In this document: in pieces, positions 19,393-28,095 of the stretch
Numbering within the stretch: the first letter of the stretch is position 1
How the letters are laid out: every line of letters begins with the position of its first letter
DNA from: Mycobacterium sp. IS-1742
GTDB taxonomy: Bacteria > Actinomycetota > Actinomycetes > Mycobacteriales > Mycobacteriaceae
Reading direction: 5' to 3'
DNA: 64,000 bases
Assembly (NCBI RefSeq): GCF_001500125.1
Contig: NZ_LQIV01000020.1
Location: 1 to 64,000 of the forward strand
Translations under genes and position numbers: made by a program
The notes under the pieces: model-generated
Database searches by the model: none
Seen by the model: the letters and a program-made list of their open reading frames with translations, nothing else
Told to the model about the DNA's origin: nothing

Positions 19393-22300
19393 GGTTGCCG
19401 TCGCATCCGGTTGGCGATCAGGATGTCGCGGGCGGCGAACGCTGCGCGTTCGGGGTGACGGAACAGCAACCACGCGAACCGGGCACTGTCGGCGCGCATC
19501 ATCGCGCCGTCGACGGGCACCGGTGGCGCCTTCGCGGCCAGGAATCCGGTGTTCTTCGGGTCCAGGTCGTCCCAGGTGAGTCCGTCCCGGTCCCAGGCGG
19601 TCGCCGTCGAGGGGCGCCCATCGCCTTCGAGCAGCCCGAAGCGGGGTTCGCCGACGTGCTCGCTGAGGGTGAACCACCACGACATCGGTTTGCCGGGCGG
19701 CGGATCCTGAAGCCGCTGCGCGGGTTTCGGTGGCGCACCCGGCAGGCTGAAGCCCAGCAGCAGGATGTCGGGGTTCAGCTGCAGTCGGAACAGGGGTGTC
19801 GCGGCGCCCTGCGGGTTGAATCCGGGCGGCGGATCACCCTGGCCGCGCTGGGTGACCAGGGCGGCCAGCATCGTCGGATACCGGCGCACCACCTCTCCGC
19901 GGACGACGACGACCAGGGCGTTGGCCACGTCGTCGCGCAGGTGTCCACCGAGCGGCGCCTGTGGATCGAAGCGGTGCACCGGCTGGGTCAACTCGTCGGC
20001 CGCCGTCCAGAACGACCGGAACGACGTCGCCCGGCCGTCGGTCGGATAGCCCCGCCACACCAGTTCAGAGGCGAACTCGGTGTTGCACCCGACGAGGAAT
20101 GCCTCGACGAAGCGGCGGTTGGTCTGCAGCACCGTCACCAGCTCCGCCGGCTGGATGTCGGCGACGCCGGGCATCAGCCACTCCGGGTCGTACCGGTGCA
20201 GCGCCTCGTACATCGGGTGGTCGAATTTCGGGCCGGCGAGCACCGGTTCGACGCGGCGGTCGTCGAACCAGTCCGGCGGCAGCCATTCCGGCCAGTCCAC
20301 CAGACGCGGCAACCGGCCCAGCACCCGGCGGGTCGCGGACACCGAGGGACTCAGCGCCGGAACGAGTTTCAGCGCGGACACCGCGAAGGTGGGGCGGGCG
20401 TTCTCCACCGTGACCACCGGCGTGGCGGCGGCCGCGAACATCCTGTCGACGTCGCGCCGCCATGCTGCCGGGCTCGGGACGGCAGCGACGGACCGGTCGA
20501 CCGTCACCGGCTCGGGCCACCTGTCGATGAGCTCCGAGGTGCGCACCGCCGGGCGTCCGCGCGCGTCGGTGCGTACGGTGGCCCTCACCCTGCGCGCCGA
20601 GTCGGCCGTGACGAAACACTCGGTGACGCGCAGGCTCAGCGCCGTCTGCAGGAGTTCGGTGATCCTCGGCCGCACGTCGTCCACGTCGTCGACATCGCCG
20701 GTGCCCTCACCGGGTTCGGGCAGCTCCGCCAACAGTTGTTCGAGGCTGGCCCCGAGCACTCTGGCGGCGAATTCGCCTGCGGGCGCGGCGCGCTCACGCA
20801 GCGCCGCACCACCGTCGGCCGCCACCCGCAGGTCCGGCGTGCTCAGCGCGATCAGGGAGTCGGCGTCGAAGTCGATCTCGGCGGCCACGGCCGCGAGCAC
20901 GGCCGGGCTGGGAGAGCCCAGCACGTCGCCCAGCGGGCGCACCCAGCTGCGGGTACGGCCGGCGTCGTCGGTCAGCATCCGGCGCACCGCGGTGGAGCGG
21001 GCGGCCGAGGTGCCGGCGAACCTGGTCGCGGACCCGCGCGGCGCGGCGAAGCGGCGCAGTTGGCCGATCGCCGCCAGCGGCAGCACGCTGGCGGCCAGCC
21101 GCGCCCGGACGGTGCCGAAGGACGGGTCCGGCAGCCGGCCGGTGACGGGGTTGGTCACCGTGAGCAGACTCGACCCGTCGAGCTTGTCGAGCCGCTTGTG
21201 CAGCGATTCGCTGACGTAGCGGCCCAGCTGCGCCAGCCGCAGCGCCTGGTTGGTGGCGAGCACACCGCCGACCTGCGTCCAGGCCGACGCCATCAGGTCC
21301 TCTTGATCCATCTGCACCACGCGGGTGCCGAGACCGGCCACGAGCCGATCCGCGGGGTCGAGGTTGAGGGTGCGGAACCAGCCCGGCGCGGCTTCGGAGA
21401 CGTCGCCGCGCGCGATGTGGGCACCGCCGTAGAGCGGCGGCCCGACGGTCGGTTTCTCGGGAGCGGCCGCACCGTAGCGGTAGGCGGCGACGGCTTCGAG
21501 CTGCCGTCTCAGTTCGGCGGTGGTGGCCGCGGGCCACTTCTTGCCATCGGTGAGCGGATCGTCCACGGCGACGAGCGCGCCGCGGACGGCCCGGGTGCGA
21601 CCCGCCTCGCCCGCCGCGACGGCGGCGATTCCGTGACCCGGCCGTCCGGTGTCGACGTGTCTGATCCCGACATCGACGCGGGAGTCGGCGTCGGGTGGAC
21701 GGAGGCGGCCGGCCAGCGTGGCGAAGTCGCCGTCGCGTCCGGTGCGGAAGGTCCACGAGTCGTAGACCGGCAGCACCACCCGGGCATCGCCGGTCCGCCA
21801 CGCATACGCGAGCGTCGCCGTCTGGGCGGTGCCGGTCAGCCCGGCTTCCTGGCCGGCCCGGAAGACCGGCACCAGACAGGCGATCCATTCCTTGTCCTCG
21901 GTGAGGCGGCGCGGACACACCAGGCGCGACAGGTTCAGCGCGGGACTGCCGTCGTCGAGGCCGCCCGCGACATCGGACCCCAGCACCTGCGCATGCGCCC
22001 ACGCCCAGGCGTCGTCGGGTGGCGGGAGTTCGCCGGCAGGCACGGTGACGGTCGCCGATCGGTCGGCGCTGCGCGCGGTGAACACGGCCTCGGCCGCGTC
22101 GACGACGACCAGCCGCAGCCACGGCGGCAGGTTGCCGTCGGCGCCGGGTCCGGTGGGGGTGAACTGCCACGGCAGGTCCGGGCGGTCGAATTCGACGTGC
22201 GCGAGGTCGCCGGGTTCGGCGTTGACGGTTCCGGGCGCGGGATGCCTGCGGATGATCTGGCTCGGATCGACGGACACGACGTCGCCGGGTCCCCGGACGG

Positions 22301-22493
22301 TGACGGTGACGTCGGCTCTGGACGGTTGTGCGGTGGCCTGATCGGCGGGAAGCGCCCGCACGGCCACCGATATCGTCATGGTGGCCCGGACGGCGGCGGT
22401 CGGGCGGAAGGCCTGCCGCAGCGCCGACACGGCGCCGGTGCGGTAGTAGGGCAGGAACGCGTAGCGCGATCCGGCCGGCCTCGGAGCCGTCAC
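19389..22493 (-). CDS. Island protein C: 1034-aa conserved protein of unknown function
   Basis: GTG 22493 overlaps the upstream stop by 4 bases (GTGA). N-terminal FLPYYRTGAVSAL (residues 13-25) is followed by HVEFDRPDLPWQFTP and PPWLRLVVVD (99-132). Near residue 810 comes the signature ELVWRGYPTDGRATSFRSFW. I recall a closely similar motif, of the form ELLWREYPTDQRGT, in large uncharacterised proteins of many bacteria. No signal peptide, transmembrane segment or catalytic motif seen. Function unknown; it appears to form a set with proteins A and B. Confidence 0.85.
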   Translation of the reverse strand: MTAPRPAGSRYAFLPYYRTGAVSALRQAFRPTAAVRATMTISVAVRALPADQATAQPSRADVTVTVRGPGDVVSVDPSQIIRRHPAPGTVNAEPGDLAHVEFDRPDLPWQFTPTGPGADGNLPPWLRLVVVDAAEAVFTARSADRSATVTVPAGELPPPDDAWAWAHAQVLGSDVAGGLDDGSPALNLSRLVCPRRLTEDKEWIACLVPVFRAGQEAGLTGTAQTATLAYAWRTGDARVVLPVYDSWTFRTGRDGDFATLAGRLRPPDADSRVDVGIRHVDTGRPGHGIAAVAAGEAGRTRAVRGALVAVDDPLTDGKKWPAATTAELRRQLEAVAAYRYGAAAPEKPTVGPPLYGGAHIARGDVSEAAPGWFRTLNLDPADRLVAGLGTRVVQMDQEDLMASAWTQVGGVLATNQALRLAQLGRYVSESLHKRLDKLDGSSLLTVTNPVTGRLPDPSFGTVRARLAASVLPLAAIGQLRRFAAPRGSATRFAGTSAARSTAVRRMLTDDAGRTRSWVRPLGDVLGSPSPAVLAAVAAEIDFDADSLIALSTPDLRVAADGGAALRERAAPAGEFAARVLGASLEQLLAELPEPGEGTGDVDDVDDVRPRITELLQTALSLRVTECFVTADSARRVRATVRTDARGRPAVRTSELIDRWPEPVTVDRSVAAVPSPAAWRRDVDRMFAAAATPVVTVENARPTFAVSALKLVPALSPSVSATRRVLGRLPRLVDWPEWLPPDWFDDRRVEPVLAGPKFDHPMYEALHRYDPEWLMPGVADIQPAELVTVLQTNRRFVEAFLVGCNTEFASELVWRGYPTDGRATSFRSFWTAADELTQPVHRFDPQAPLGGHLRDDVANALVVVVRGEVVRRYPTMLAALVTQRGQGDPPPGFNPQGAATPLFRLQLNPDILLLGFSLPGAPPKPAQRLQDPPPGKPMSWWFTLSEHVGEPRFGLLEGDGRPSTATAWDRDGLTWDDLDPKNTGFLAAKAPPVPVDGAMMRADSARFAWLLFRHPERAAFAARDILIANRMRRQP

Positions 22494-25400
22494 CCGACAC
22501 CGCCCAGCGCCATCAGTTGTACGGCGCCGCCGCCGAGCGCGGTGAGTTCCTGCTCGGCGAGCGTGAACGTCATCGCGGTCGCCGGTCCCCCGGACAGCGC
22601 CTGCAGCGTGTCCGCGGAGACCACGACCATCTGCGCCGGGCCGGCGATGGAAAGGTCGCTGCCCGCCGTGTCGTAGCGGGGGCGCGCGGCGCTGGTGCCC
22701 GCGGCGGTCGCCGCGACCGCGAGCCCGGTGACCGCCGACGCGTCGACCGAGTCGAGAAAGCCGCCCGTGTCGTGGTGCGGGAACGAGGTGACGTAGTGCG
22801 GCTGGACCCAGACCACGCCGGGCACCTCGTCGGCGTCGCGCAGGTCGACGTGCAGTCCGGCGGGCATGGCTTCGAACGAAGGCCGGCGCAGCACGTCGTC
22901 GTCGGACAGGTCCAGGTACTGACCGGGCGCGAATTCCCCGGTGAGCGTGGTGGTTTCCGCGGTGTAGCCCGGCGCCGACTGCTGGGAGACGGTGGCCGGG
23001 CCCACCACCACGCGCCGCTCACCCTCGGCGAGACGGCTCGCGCCGATCCGGACGATGTCGACGTCCAGCGGCACCGCGCTCTGGGTCACGGACACCTGCG
23101 ACCACGGGTCGACGAGGATGCCCGCCCCCGGGTCCGCCGCCGCCAGCGCGACACCGTATTGCGCGGCCGCGCCGGTGGCGCTCCACGCCTTCGGCTCGCG
23201 CAGCGCGTCGATGACCATCGCGCGTGCCGAGACCACCGGCGCAGGCGCCGGACGCTCGCTGCCCCAGGTGACCGGTCCGACGTCGATCGAGATGTCCGGC
23301 AGCGGCCACGGCAGCTCGACCTCGCCTGTCCCCCATGCCTTCCAGGGGGCGGGACCCTCCAGATGCAGGCGCAGGGTGACGGCGAGCAACGTGATGTCGA
23401 GAACCCGGACCGCCACGCCCGCCATCAGGTCGGCCTGGAAACCGAACGGCTCGAACTGGATCAGCGCATCGAGAGCCGCCGAGCCGTACACACCGGTGCC
23501 GTCGATCCCGTAGCGGACGTCCAGCGCGCCGCCGAACTGGACGGTGTTGGTGGTGACGGCGGCATAGGCCTCGAGCCGCAGATGAAAGGCCGGTGGCGAG
23601 ATCTCCGCCGTGATGCGCCGCAACCCGGCGAGTTCGCCGGGCGGTTGATAGCGGGGGTGGAAGCCGCCCGCCGACAGGACGAAGGTCGGGTCGGTGCCCA
23701 GTCGTAGCAGCATGCCGAATTCGCCTGCTACGGAGAAGAACCCGATTCGGGAATCGACCAGCGCGGCGAGGATGAGGACGCGGTCGCCGCTGAACTCCCC
23801 GTAGATCTCGGCCTTGAGGTCGATGATCGGGGCGAACTCGGCGGGTACCGCGATGCGCAGTCGTCCGAGGACGAGGACTTTCGGATCCGGCAGGGACAGG
23901 ATCAGCGCCACCTCGGCGGTGACGAACGAGATGGGCCGGCCCCACCCCAGCTTGACCATGGGCCCGACCACGAAACCGCCCTCGTGCACGGGGAACACCG
24001 TCGCCAGCGTGTCGAGGATGGCCGGCGCGGCGCGGGCCGGGTCGTCGGGGAACAACAGCCTGCTGATCGTGCCGTCACCGACGCCGGCGGCCAGCGCCCT
24101 GGTGTCCGCGGTCACGTTGGCGCCGATGATCCCGCCGACACCGTTGAGGGTGAACAGCAGGCCGAGTTCGACGGGCGGGACGATCTGCACGGAGACCGAC
24201 ACCGCGAACGAGAAGCCGTCGGGCCGGTCGGTGAGTACGGCGAAACCGGTGACCGCGACCGGCCCGATCCGCAGCGCCAGCGCTCCGGAGTACCGCGTCC
24301 AGTCGGGGTGGCCGGGCACCGTCACCCGTTCGAGGAAGCCGCCGCCGCGGACCGGACCCGCGTCGAGCGCGACACCGAATCCGTCCGGCGAGGTCGTCGA
24401 CGCCTCGCGCAGTGGTCGGTCGCCCAGTGGGTCGATCTCGAACCGCACGCCGAGGTTCTTCGCGGTGAGGGTCAGCGGTGACCCGATGGAGCCCTGCACC
24501 GAACTCGTCAACGCGACGAAGAGCCGGCTCCCGGTGGGCACCACGTCGAGCACGAGGCTGGTGATCCGGACCGGGCCCTTCGACGCGGGCGGCACCAGCG
24601 TGATGCGCTCACCGCGGGCGCGCCCGTTGACGGTGAAACCGGTTGCCGTGTCGACGCGGAGCGTGACGGTACCGCTCACGTCGCCGAGCCCGAGCGCGGA
24701 GGTCAGCGAACCGGTGACCGGGTCGGCCAACCTGACATCCTGCAGCCGCAGGCTCAATCCCAGTTGCGGCGCACCGCCGTAGCGGAAGTCGGCGGCGAGC
24801 GTGACGGCACCGATCGCCACGACCCCGAGCAGCGATGCGTCGACGGCGGTGACCTTCAGCTCGGCCGACGCATCGCCGGCCGCCATGGTGACCTGCGAGC
24901 CGGACAGGCCGAGCAGCTCTGCGAATTCGCCGCCCACCGACCCGGTGTCCAGCACGCGCCGCGCGATCGTGCGCAGGCCGTCGAGGCCCACCGCAGCCTT
25001 GACGGCCTTGACGACCTCGGCCAGTGAGGCCGCCGCCGACTGGGTGAAATCGAGTGCCCGCGGCTCGAATCCGGCGTCGATCGAGGTGGAGAACCGGTCG
25101 ATCGCCGCGATCACCGCGTCATGGGCCGCGTCGTCGACCGGGACGCCCAGCTGAGTGCCCAGCACGTCGGCCGTCCGCATCACCTCCAGCACCACCCGGT
25201 TGAGCCGCCCCCGCAGGTGGGCGAGCGCACGCAGCAGCAGTTCGACCGCGATCTCGCTGCGAACCGCATCCGGCAGCGGCGGACCGCCGAGCACCTGGGC
25301 GGCCGACACCGCGAACCGGGCTTCGCTCGCGCCGTGGTCCTCGAGCGTTTCGAAGCGGAACCCGTTCTGCCTGAGCCAGTCTCGGGCCGCGCCGTCGGCG

Positions 25401-25519
25401 TAGGCCAGGATCATCCAGCCGCCGGACGGTGACGGTGTGGTGGTGACGAGGTAGAGCCCCGGCTGATTCATCAGCCGCTGACTGGACGGCGACCCGGTGA
25501 TCGCGATGTAGGTGATCAC
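22490..25519 (-). CDS. Island protein D: DUF6603-like beta-rich protein, 1009 aa
   Basis: GTG 25519 overlaps the carboxypeptidase stop by 4 bases (GTGA). A short alpha/beta N-terminus and a helical stretch (to about 200) lead into about 550 residues of alternating hydrophobic strands. It ends with segments such as LDALIQFEPFGFQADLMAGV and LHLEGPAPWKAWGTGEVELP (about residues 690-730). These match my memory of DUF6603, a widespread domain of unknown function. No secretion signal. Possibly a long beta-solenoid or barrel-like structural protein; this is inference from the strand pattern. Confidence 0.85.
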   Translation of the reverse strand: MITYIAITGSPSSQRLMNQPGLYLVTTTPSPSGGWMILAYADGAARDWLRQNGFRFETLEDHGASEARFAVSAAQVLGGPPLPDAVRSEIAVELLLRALAHLRGRLNRVVLEVMRTADVLGTQLGVPVDDAAHDAVIAAIDRFSTSIDAGFEPRALDFTQSAAASLAEVVKAVKAAVGLDGLRTIARRVLDTGSVGGEFAELLGLSGSQVTMAAGDASAELKVTAVDASLLGVVAIGAVTLAADFRYGGAPQLGLSLRLQDVRLADPVTGSLTSALGLGDVSGTVTLRVDTATGFTVNGRARGERITLVPPASKGPVRITSLVLDVVPTGSRLFVALTSSVQGSIGSPLTLTAKNLGVRFEIDPLGDRPLREASTTSPDGFGVALDAGPVRGGGFLERVTVPGHPDWTRYSGALALRIGPVAVTGFAVLTDRPDGFSFAVSVSVQIVPPVELGLLFTLNGVGGIIGANVTADTRALAAGVGDGTISRLLFPDDPARAAPAILDTLATVFPVHEGGFVVGPMVKLGWGRPISFVTAEVALILSLPDPKVLVLGRLRIAVPAEFAPIIDLKAEIYGEFSGDRVLILAALVDSRIGFFSVAGEFGMLLRLGTDPTFVLSAGGFHPRYQPPGELAGLRRITAEISPPAFHLRLEAYAAVTTNTVQFGGALDVRYGIDGTGVYGSAALDALIQFEPFGFQADLMAGVAVRVLDITLLAVTLRLHLEGPAPWKAWGTGEVELPWPLPDISIDVGPVTWGSERPAPAPVVSARAMVIDALREPKAWSATGAAAQYGVALAAADPGAGILVDPWSQVSVTQSAVPLDVDIVRIGASRLAEGERRVVVGPATVSQQSAPGYTAETTTLTGEFAPGQYLDLSDDDVLRRPSFEAMPAGLHVDLRDADEVPGVVWVQPHYVTSFPHHDTGGFLDSVDASAVTGLAVAATAAGTSAARPRYDTAGSDLSIAGPAQMVVVSADTLQALSGGPATAMTFTLAEQELTALGGGAVQLMALGGVG

Positions 25520-26838
25520 GGGTGATGCCACGTGCTCCACGAGCCGTGCTTGAGCAGACCGAACAACGCGGCATGCACCTCGCGCTCGATCTTGGGGTAC
25601 ACGTCGGTGAAGCTCGGGTGGAAACCGCCCTCGTCCTCGTCGGGGTTGTCGGGGTTCTGACTCTTCGCCAGGCCGCATTCGACGGTGAAGGCGACACAGC
25701 GTCGGGTCACTCCCGCGGCGAACTGACGGCTGAAGGCGTAGTCGTCCGCGACGCCCGTGTAGGTCTCGTCGTCGCCCTGCATCCCGGCGGACTGCGACAC
25801 CGCATAGGTCGAGCGCCGGCGTGCGACGGGCGAGGCACCGGCCGAGTCGACGATCTCCTTGGCCATGGCCAGCCCGAGCTCGGCGAGCAGGTTGTTGAGA
25901 TCGTTGTCGACGAACTCGCCGTAGCGTGTCGCGGTCGCGGTGACGCCGTCACGCTGCCGGTCGTAGGCGGCATTGCCGAAAGACTTTGTGCGTTCGGTGC
26001 TCTGGTTGGTCTCCATCCCCCAGGGGAAGCTGACGCTGCGCCCGCTCATGTGGACGTCGACGAAGACCTCCACCTTCTCGGCGTCGATCAGGGTCGCCAC
26101 GTTGCGGGTCTCGGGTTCGGAATGCGGGCTCGGCCCGTGAAACGTGCCCGCACACGGTTGCGTGGACGCCTTCACGCGAGTCGCCGCGGCGGTGTCGTAG
26201 TACTTCTCGTAGTTCCAGGCGATGTCGTAGTTCCGGTTGATGTCCACACCGCGGCATGGCCCGGCAACCGCGCTGCGGCGGTTCTTGCGCCACAGGAGGT
26301 TCTCGGCGTCCCCCTTCGCAGCGGTCACCGAGACCCATCGACCGTCGGGATTCACCAGCGGAAGCACGATGACGTCGAACCGTCGGAGTATCGCCGCGAC
26401 ATCCGCGGCCGCGACGACATACGGCGCCTTACCGTGCGCGTCGTCGGCCGGATTCTCGTAGGGCACACCGCCGCTCTCGAACCGCGGATAGACGATGTCC
26501 CGGGCGAACGTCTTCGCCTCGGCCAGTTTCTCCGCGAAGCGCAGGAGGGCGTCGGGCGGAACCCACTCCCTGGCGTGCGCGCCACCGATGAACAGCGCGG
26601 GGATCTTGGGCGTCGTCACGGTCCGGTCGGTCAGCGCGACCGCCGTGATGGGAAAGCCGTTCGGCGCCACCCCGGGAGCGCCGACCGGCGAAGCGGTGAG
26701 GTGCACCGGCCGACACAGCTCTCGGTAGTACAGCGCGAGGTCGGCGAGTCGGTCGACCAGTTCATCGGGTTTGAGGTATCCGCCGATGGCTCCCCCTCGG
26801 CCAAGCGGGCAAACGATTACGGTGACGATATCGCCCAC
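25516..26838 (-). CDS. M14 zinc carboxypeptidase (first gene of the island operon)
   Basis: 440 aa from GTG 26838. Active-site set is complete: H88 and E91 in GGAHAREW, substrate Arg in GVDINRNY (about 198-205), third zinc ligand H263 in VFVDVHMSG, and catalytic Glu E387 in AFTVECG. VNPDGR at 162-167 also fits the M14A/B group. No signal peptide, which is unusual since many M14 enzymes are secreted. No strong ribosome site; the frame stays open upstream, so an ATG at 26928 is possible but would overlap the divergent gene. The only recognisable enzyme of the island. Confidence 0.85.
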   Translation of the reverse strand: MGDIVTVIVCPLGRGGAIGGYLKPDELVDRLADLALYYRELCRPVHLTASPVGAPGVAPNGFPITAVALTDRTVTTPKIPALFIGGAHAREWVPPDALLRFAEKLAEAKTFARDIVYPRFESGGVPYENPADDAHGKAPYVVAAADVAAILRRFDVIVLPLVNPDGRWVSVTAAKGDAENLLWRKNRRSAVAGPCRGVDINRNYDIAWNYEKYYDTAAATRVKASTQPCAGTFHGPSPHSEPETRNVATLIDAEKVEVFVDVHMSGRSVSFPWGMETNQSTERTKSFGNAAYDRQRDGVTATATRYGEFVDNDLNNLLAELGLAMAKEIVDSAGASPVARRRSTYAVSQSAGMQGDDETYTGVADDYAFSRQFAAGVTRRCVAFTVECGLAKSQNPDNPDEDEGGFHPSFTDVYPKIEREVHAALFGLLKHGSWSTWHHP

Positions 26839-26905
26839 ATGGGCTGACGGCGCGTCGAATCGGCGCGGACGTCGACGGGTACGTGCATAGGGAAGGAATT
26901 TGCCG

Positions 26906-27568
26906 GTGCGCACAGCGAGGGTCCTCATGGCGGCACTGTTGGTCTGACCGTCGGCTGCACCCGCGAGGTCACCGGCACCGCCCGCCAGGACCCCGACCAA
27001 CCGCGCGCGGCGGTGACCGAGGACGGCTACGGCATCCTCGTCGGCGATCCCGACGCCGCAGCGCAGATCGAGGTGTTCACCGAACCGCAGTGTCCGCACT
27101 GCGCCACCCTGCAGGCCGAGTTCGGACGCGAGATGGCCGGCTACATCAGCCTCGGGCAGTTGGCGGTGACCTACCGGCCGGTGACGTTCCTCGACCAGAA
27201 CGGCGACCACTCGGCCCGGGTGAGCAACGCGATGTTCGCCGCCGCCGACGCGTCACCGCGTGCGGTGGCGTTCCAGGCGTTCGTGGAGGAACTGTGGGCC
27301 CATCAGCAACCCGGCGGCACCGGACCGACCGATGCGGACATGGCCGACATGGCCCAGGACAGCGGCATCCCCGCGCCCGGGGTCCAGGCCGTGGGGGCGC
27401 GGCGGCGACGCCGTCGACACCCAGGCCATGTCCGACCTCAACGTCGAACTGCTCACCGAGATCAACGTGTACGGGGTCGGCACCCCGACGGTCTACGACC
27501 TGGTCAACGACGAAGTGCTCGACATCGACGACGACGACTGGCTGTCGAAGCTCATCGCCACGATCTAG
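26906..27568 (+). pseudogene. DsbA/thioredoxin-fold lipoprotein gene with two frameshifts
   Basis: Starts at GTG 26906, 8 bases after a GGAAGGA ribosome site. The first frame (MRTARVLMAALLV) stops at 26945-26947. One base missing near 26940 would join it to a lipobox-like LVGLTVGC and then TREVTG. The thioredoxin part has CPHC (EVFTEPQCPHCATL). Near 27403 the frame shifts again by one extra C; the downstream frame resumes GGDAVDTQAMSDLN and continues NVYGVGTPTVYDL with the cis-Pro, to TAG 27568. With both corrected it would be an intact periplasmic thiol oxidoreductase of about 220 aa. Sequencing error or real decay cannot be told apart. Confidence 0.75.
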
Positions 27569-28095
27569 CCCGTCGTCGCCGGTTCGCCTGCTTCGGGCTC
27601 CCGGGCCAGGCGCTTCTGCAGCACCGCCAGGCCGATCAGCGCACCCCCGGCGACCAGCCACCCCACGACCGCGATCGACCCGGCCGGGATGATCGCCAGC
27701 GACGCGTCGCGGTCGCGCACGCGGACCAGATCCGGGTCGTTGCGGTCGTATTCGACGTAGATGCGCATCCCCGTCTCCAGCTCCGACGGATACAGCACGC
27801 CGAGTTCGGGACGGTAGGTGACGCGGTCGGGGGTGACGAACTCGATGGTCGACCGGCGGGGGCCTGCGCTGAGCACCGTCGCCTCCGCCACACCCATGTG
27901 GCGTTCGATCTGGCGGTCGTTGCGCCAGGCGCCGACGACCATCAGCGTCGACTGCAGCGTGACCAGGCAGGCCGCCAGGATGATCCCGATCCGCACCCGC
28001 CGGATGACCCGTTCGGCGCGGGTCTCGTCCTGGTCGCCCCACAGGTGCGGGATGACCACGCGCCGGACAGTCGCCACCCGTTCCGCCAGTGTCAC
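27565..28095 (-). CDS. Membrane protein, DUF3592-like (Rv0556 homologue)
   Basis: 176 aa. GTG 28095 overlaps the menD stop by 4 bases. Two membrane helices, [21 protein letters not shown] (about 36-56) and [20 protein letters not shown] near the C-terminus, flank an extracytoplasmic domain with [15 protein letters not shown] and VEYDRNDP, which is the DUF3592 pattern. The function is unknown. It is translationally coupled to menD, as Rv0556 is next to Rv0555. Its stop and the lipoprotein stop share the palindrome CTAG. Confidence 0.82.
   Translation of the reverse strand: MTLAERVATVRRVVIPHLWGDQDETRAERVIRRVRIGIILAACLVTLQSTLMVVGAWRNDRQIERHMGVAEATVLSAGPRRSTIEFVTPDRVTYRPELGVLYPSELETGMRIYVEYDRNDPDLVRVRDRDASLAIIPAGSIAVVGWLVAGGALIGLAVLQKRLAREPEAGEPATTG

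Noticed and set aside
19164..22676. Open frame of 1170 codons on the plus strand opposite protein C
   Set aside because: Its composition is shadow-like and it spans gene junctions; protein C on the minus strand has conserved motifs and coupled starts.
13256..26838. Reading the island as a contractile injection system or prophage remnant
   Set aside because: No sheath, tube, baseplate, spike, AAA ATPase, capsid, terminase or integrase sequence is visible. The only support is a vague recollection of motif company.
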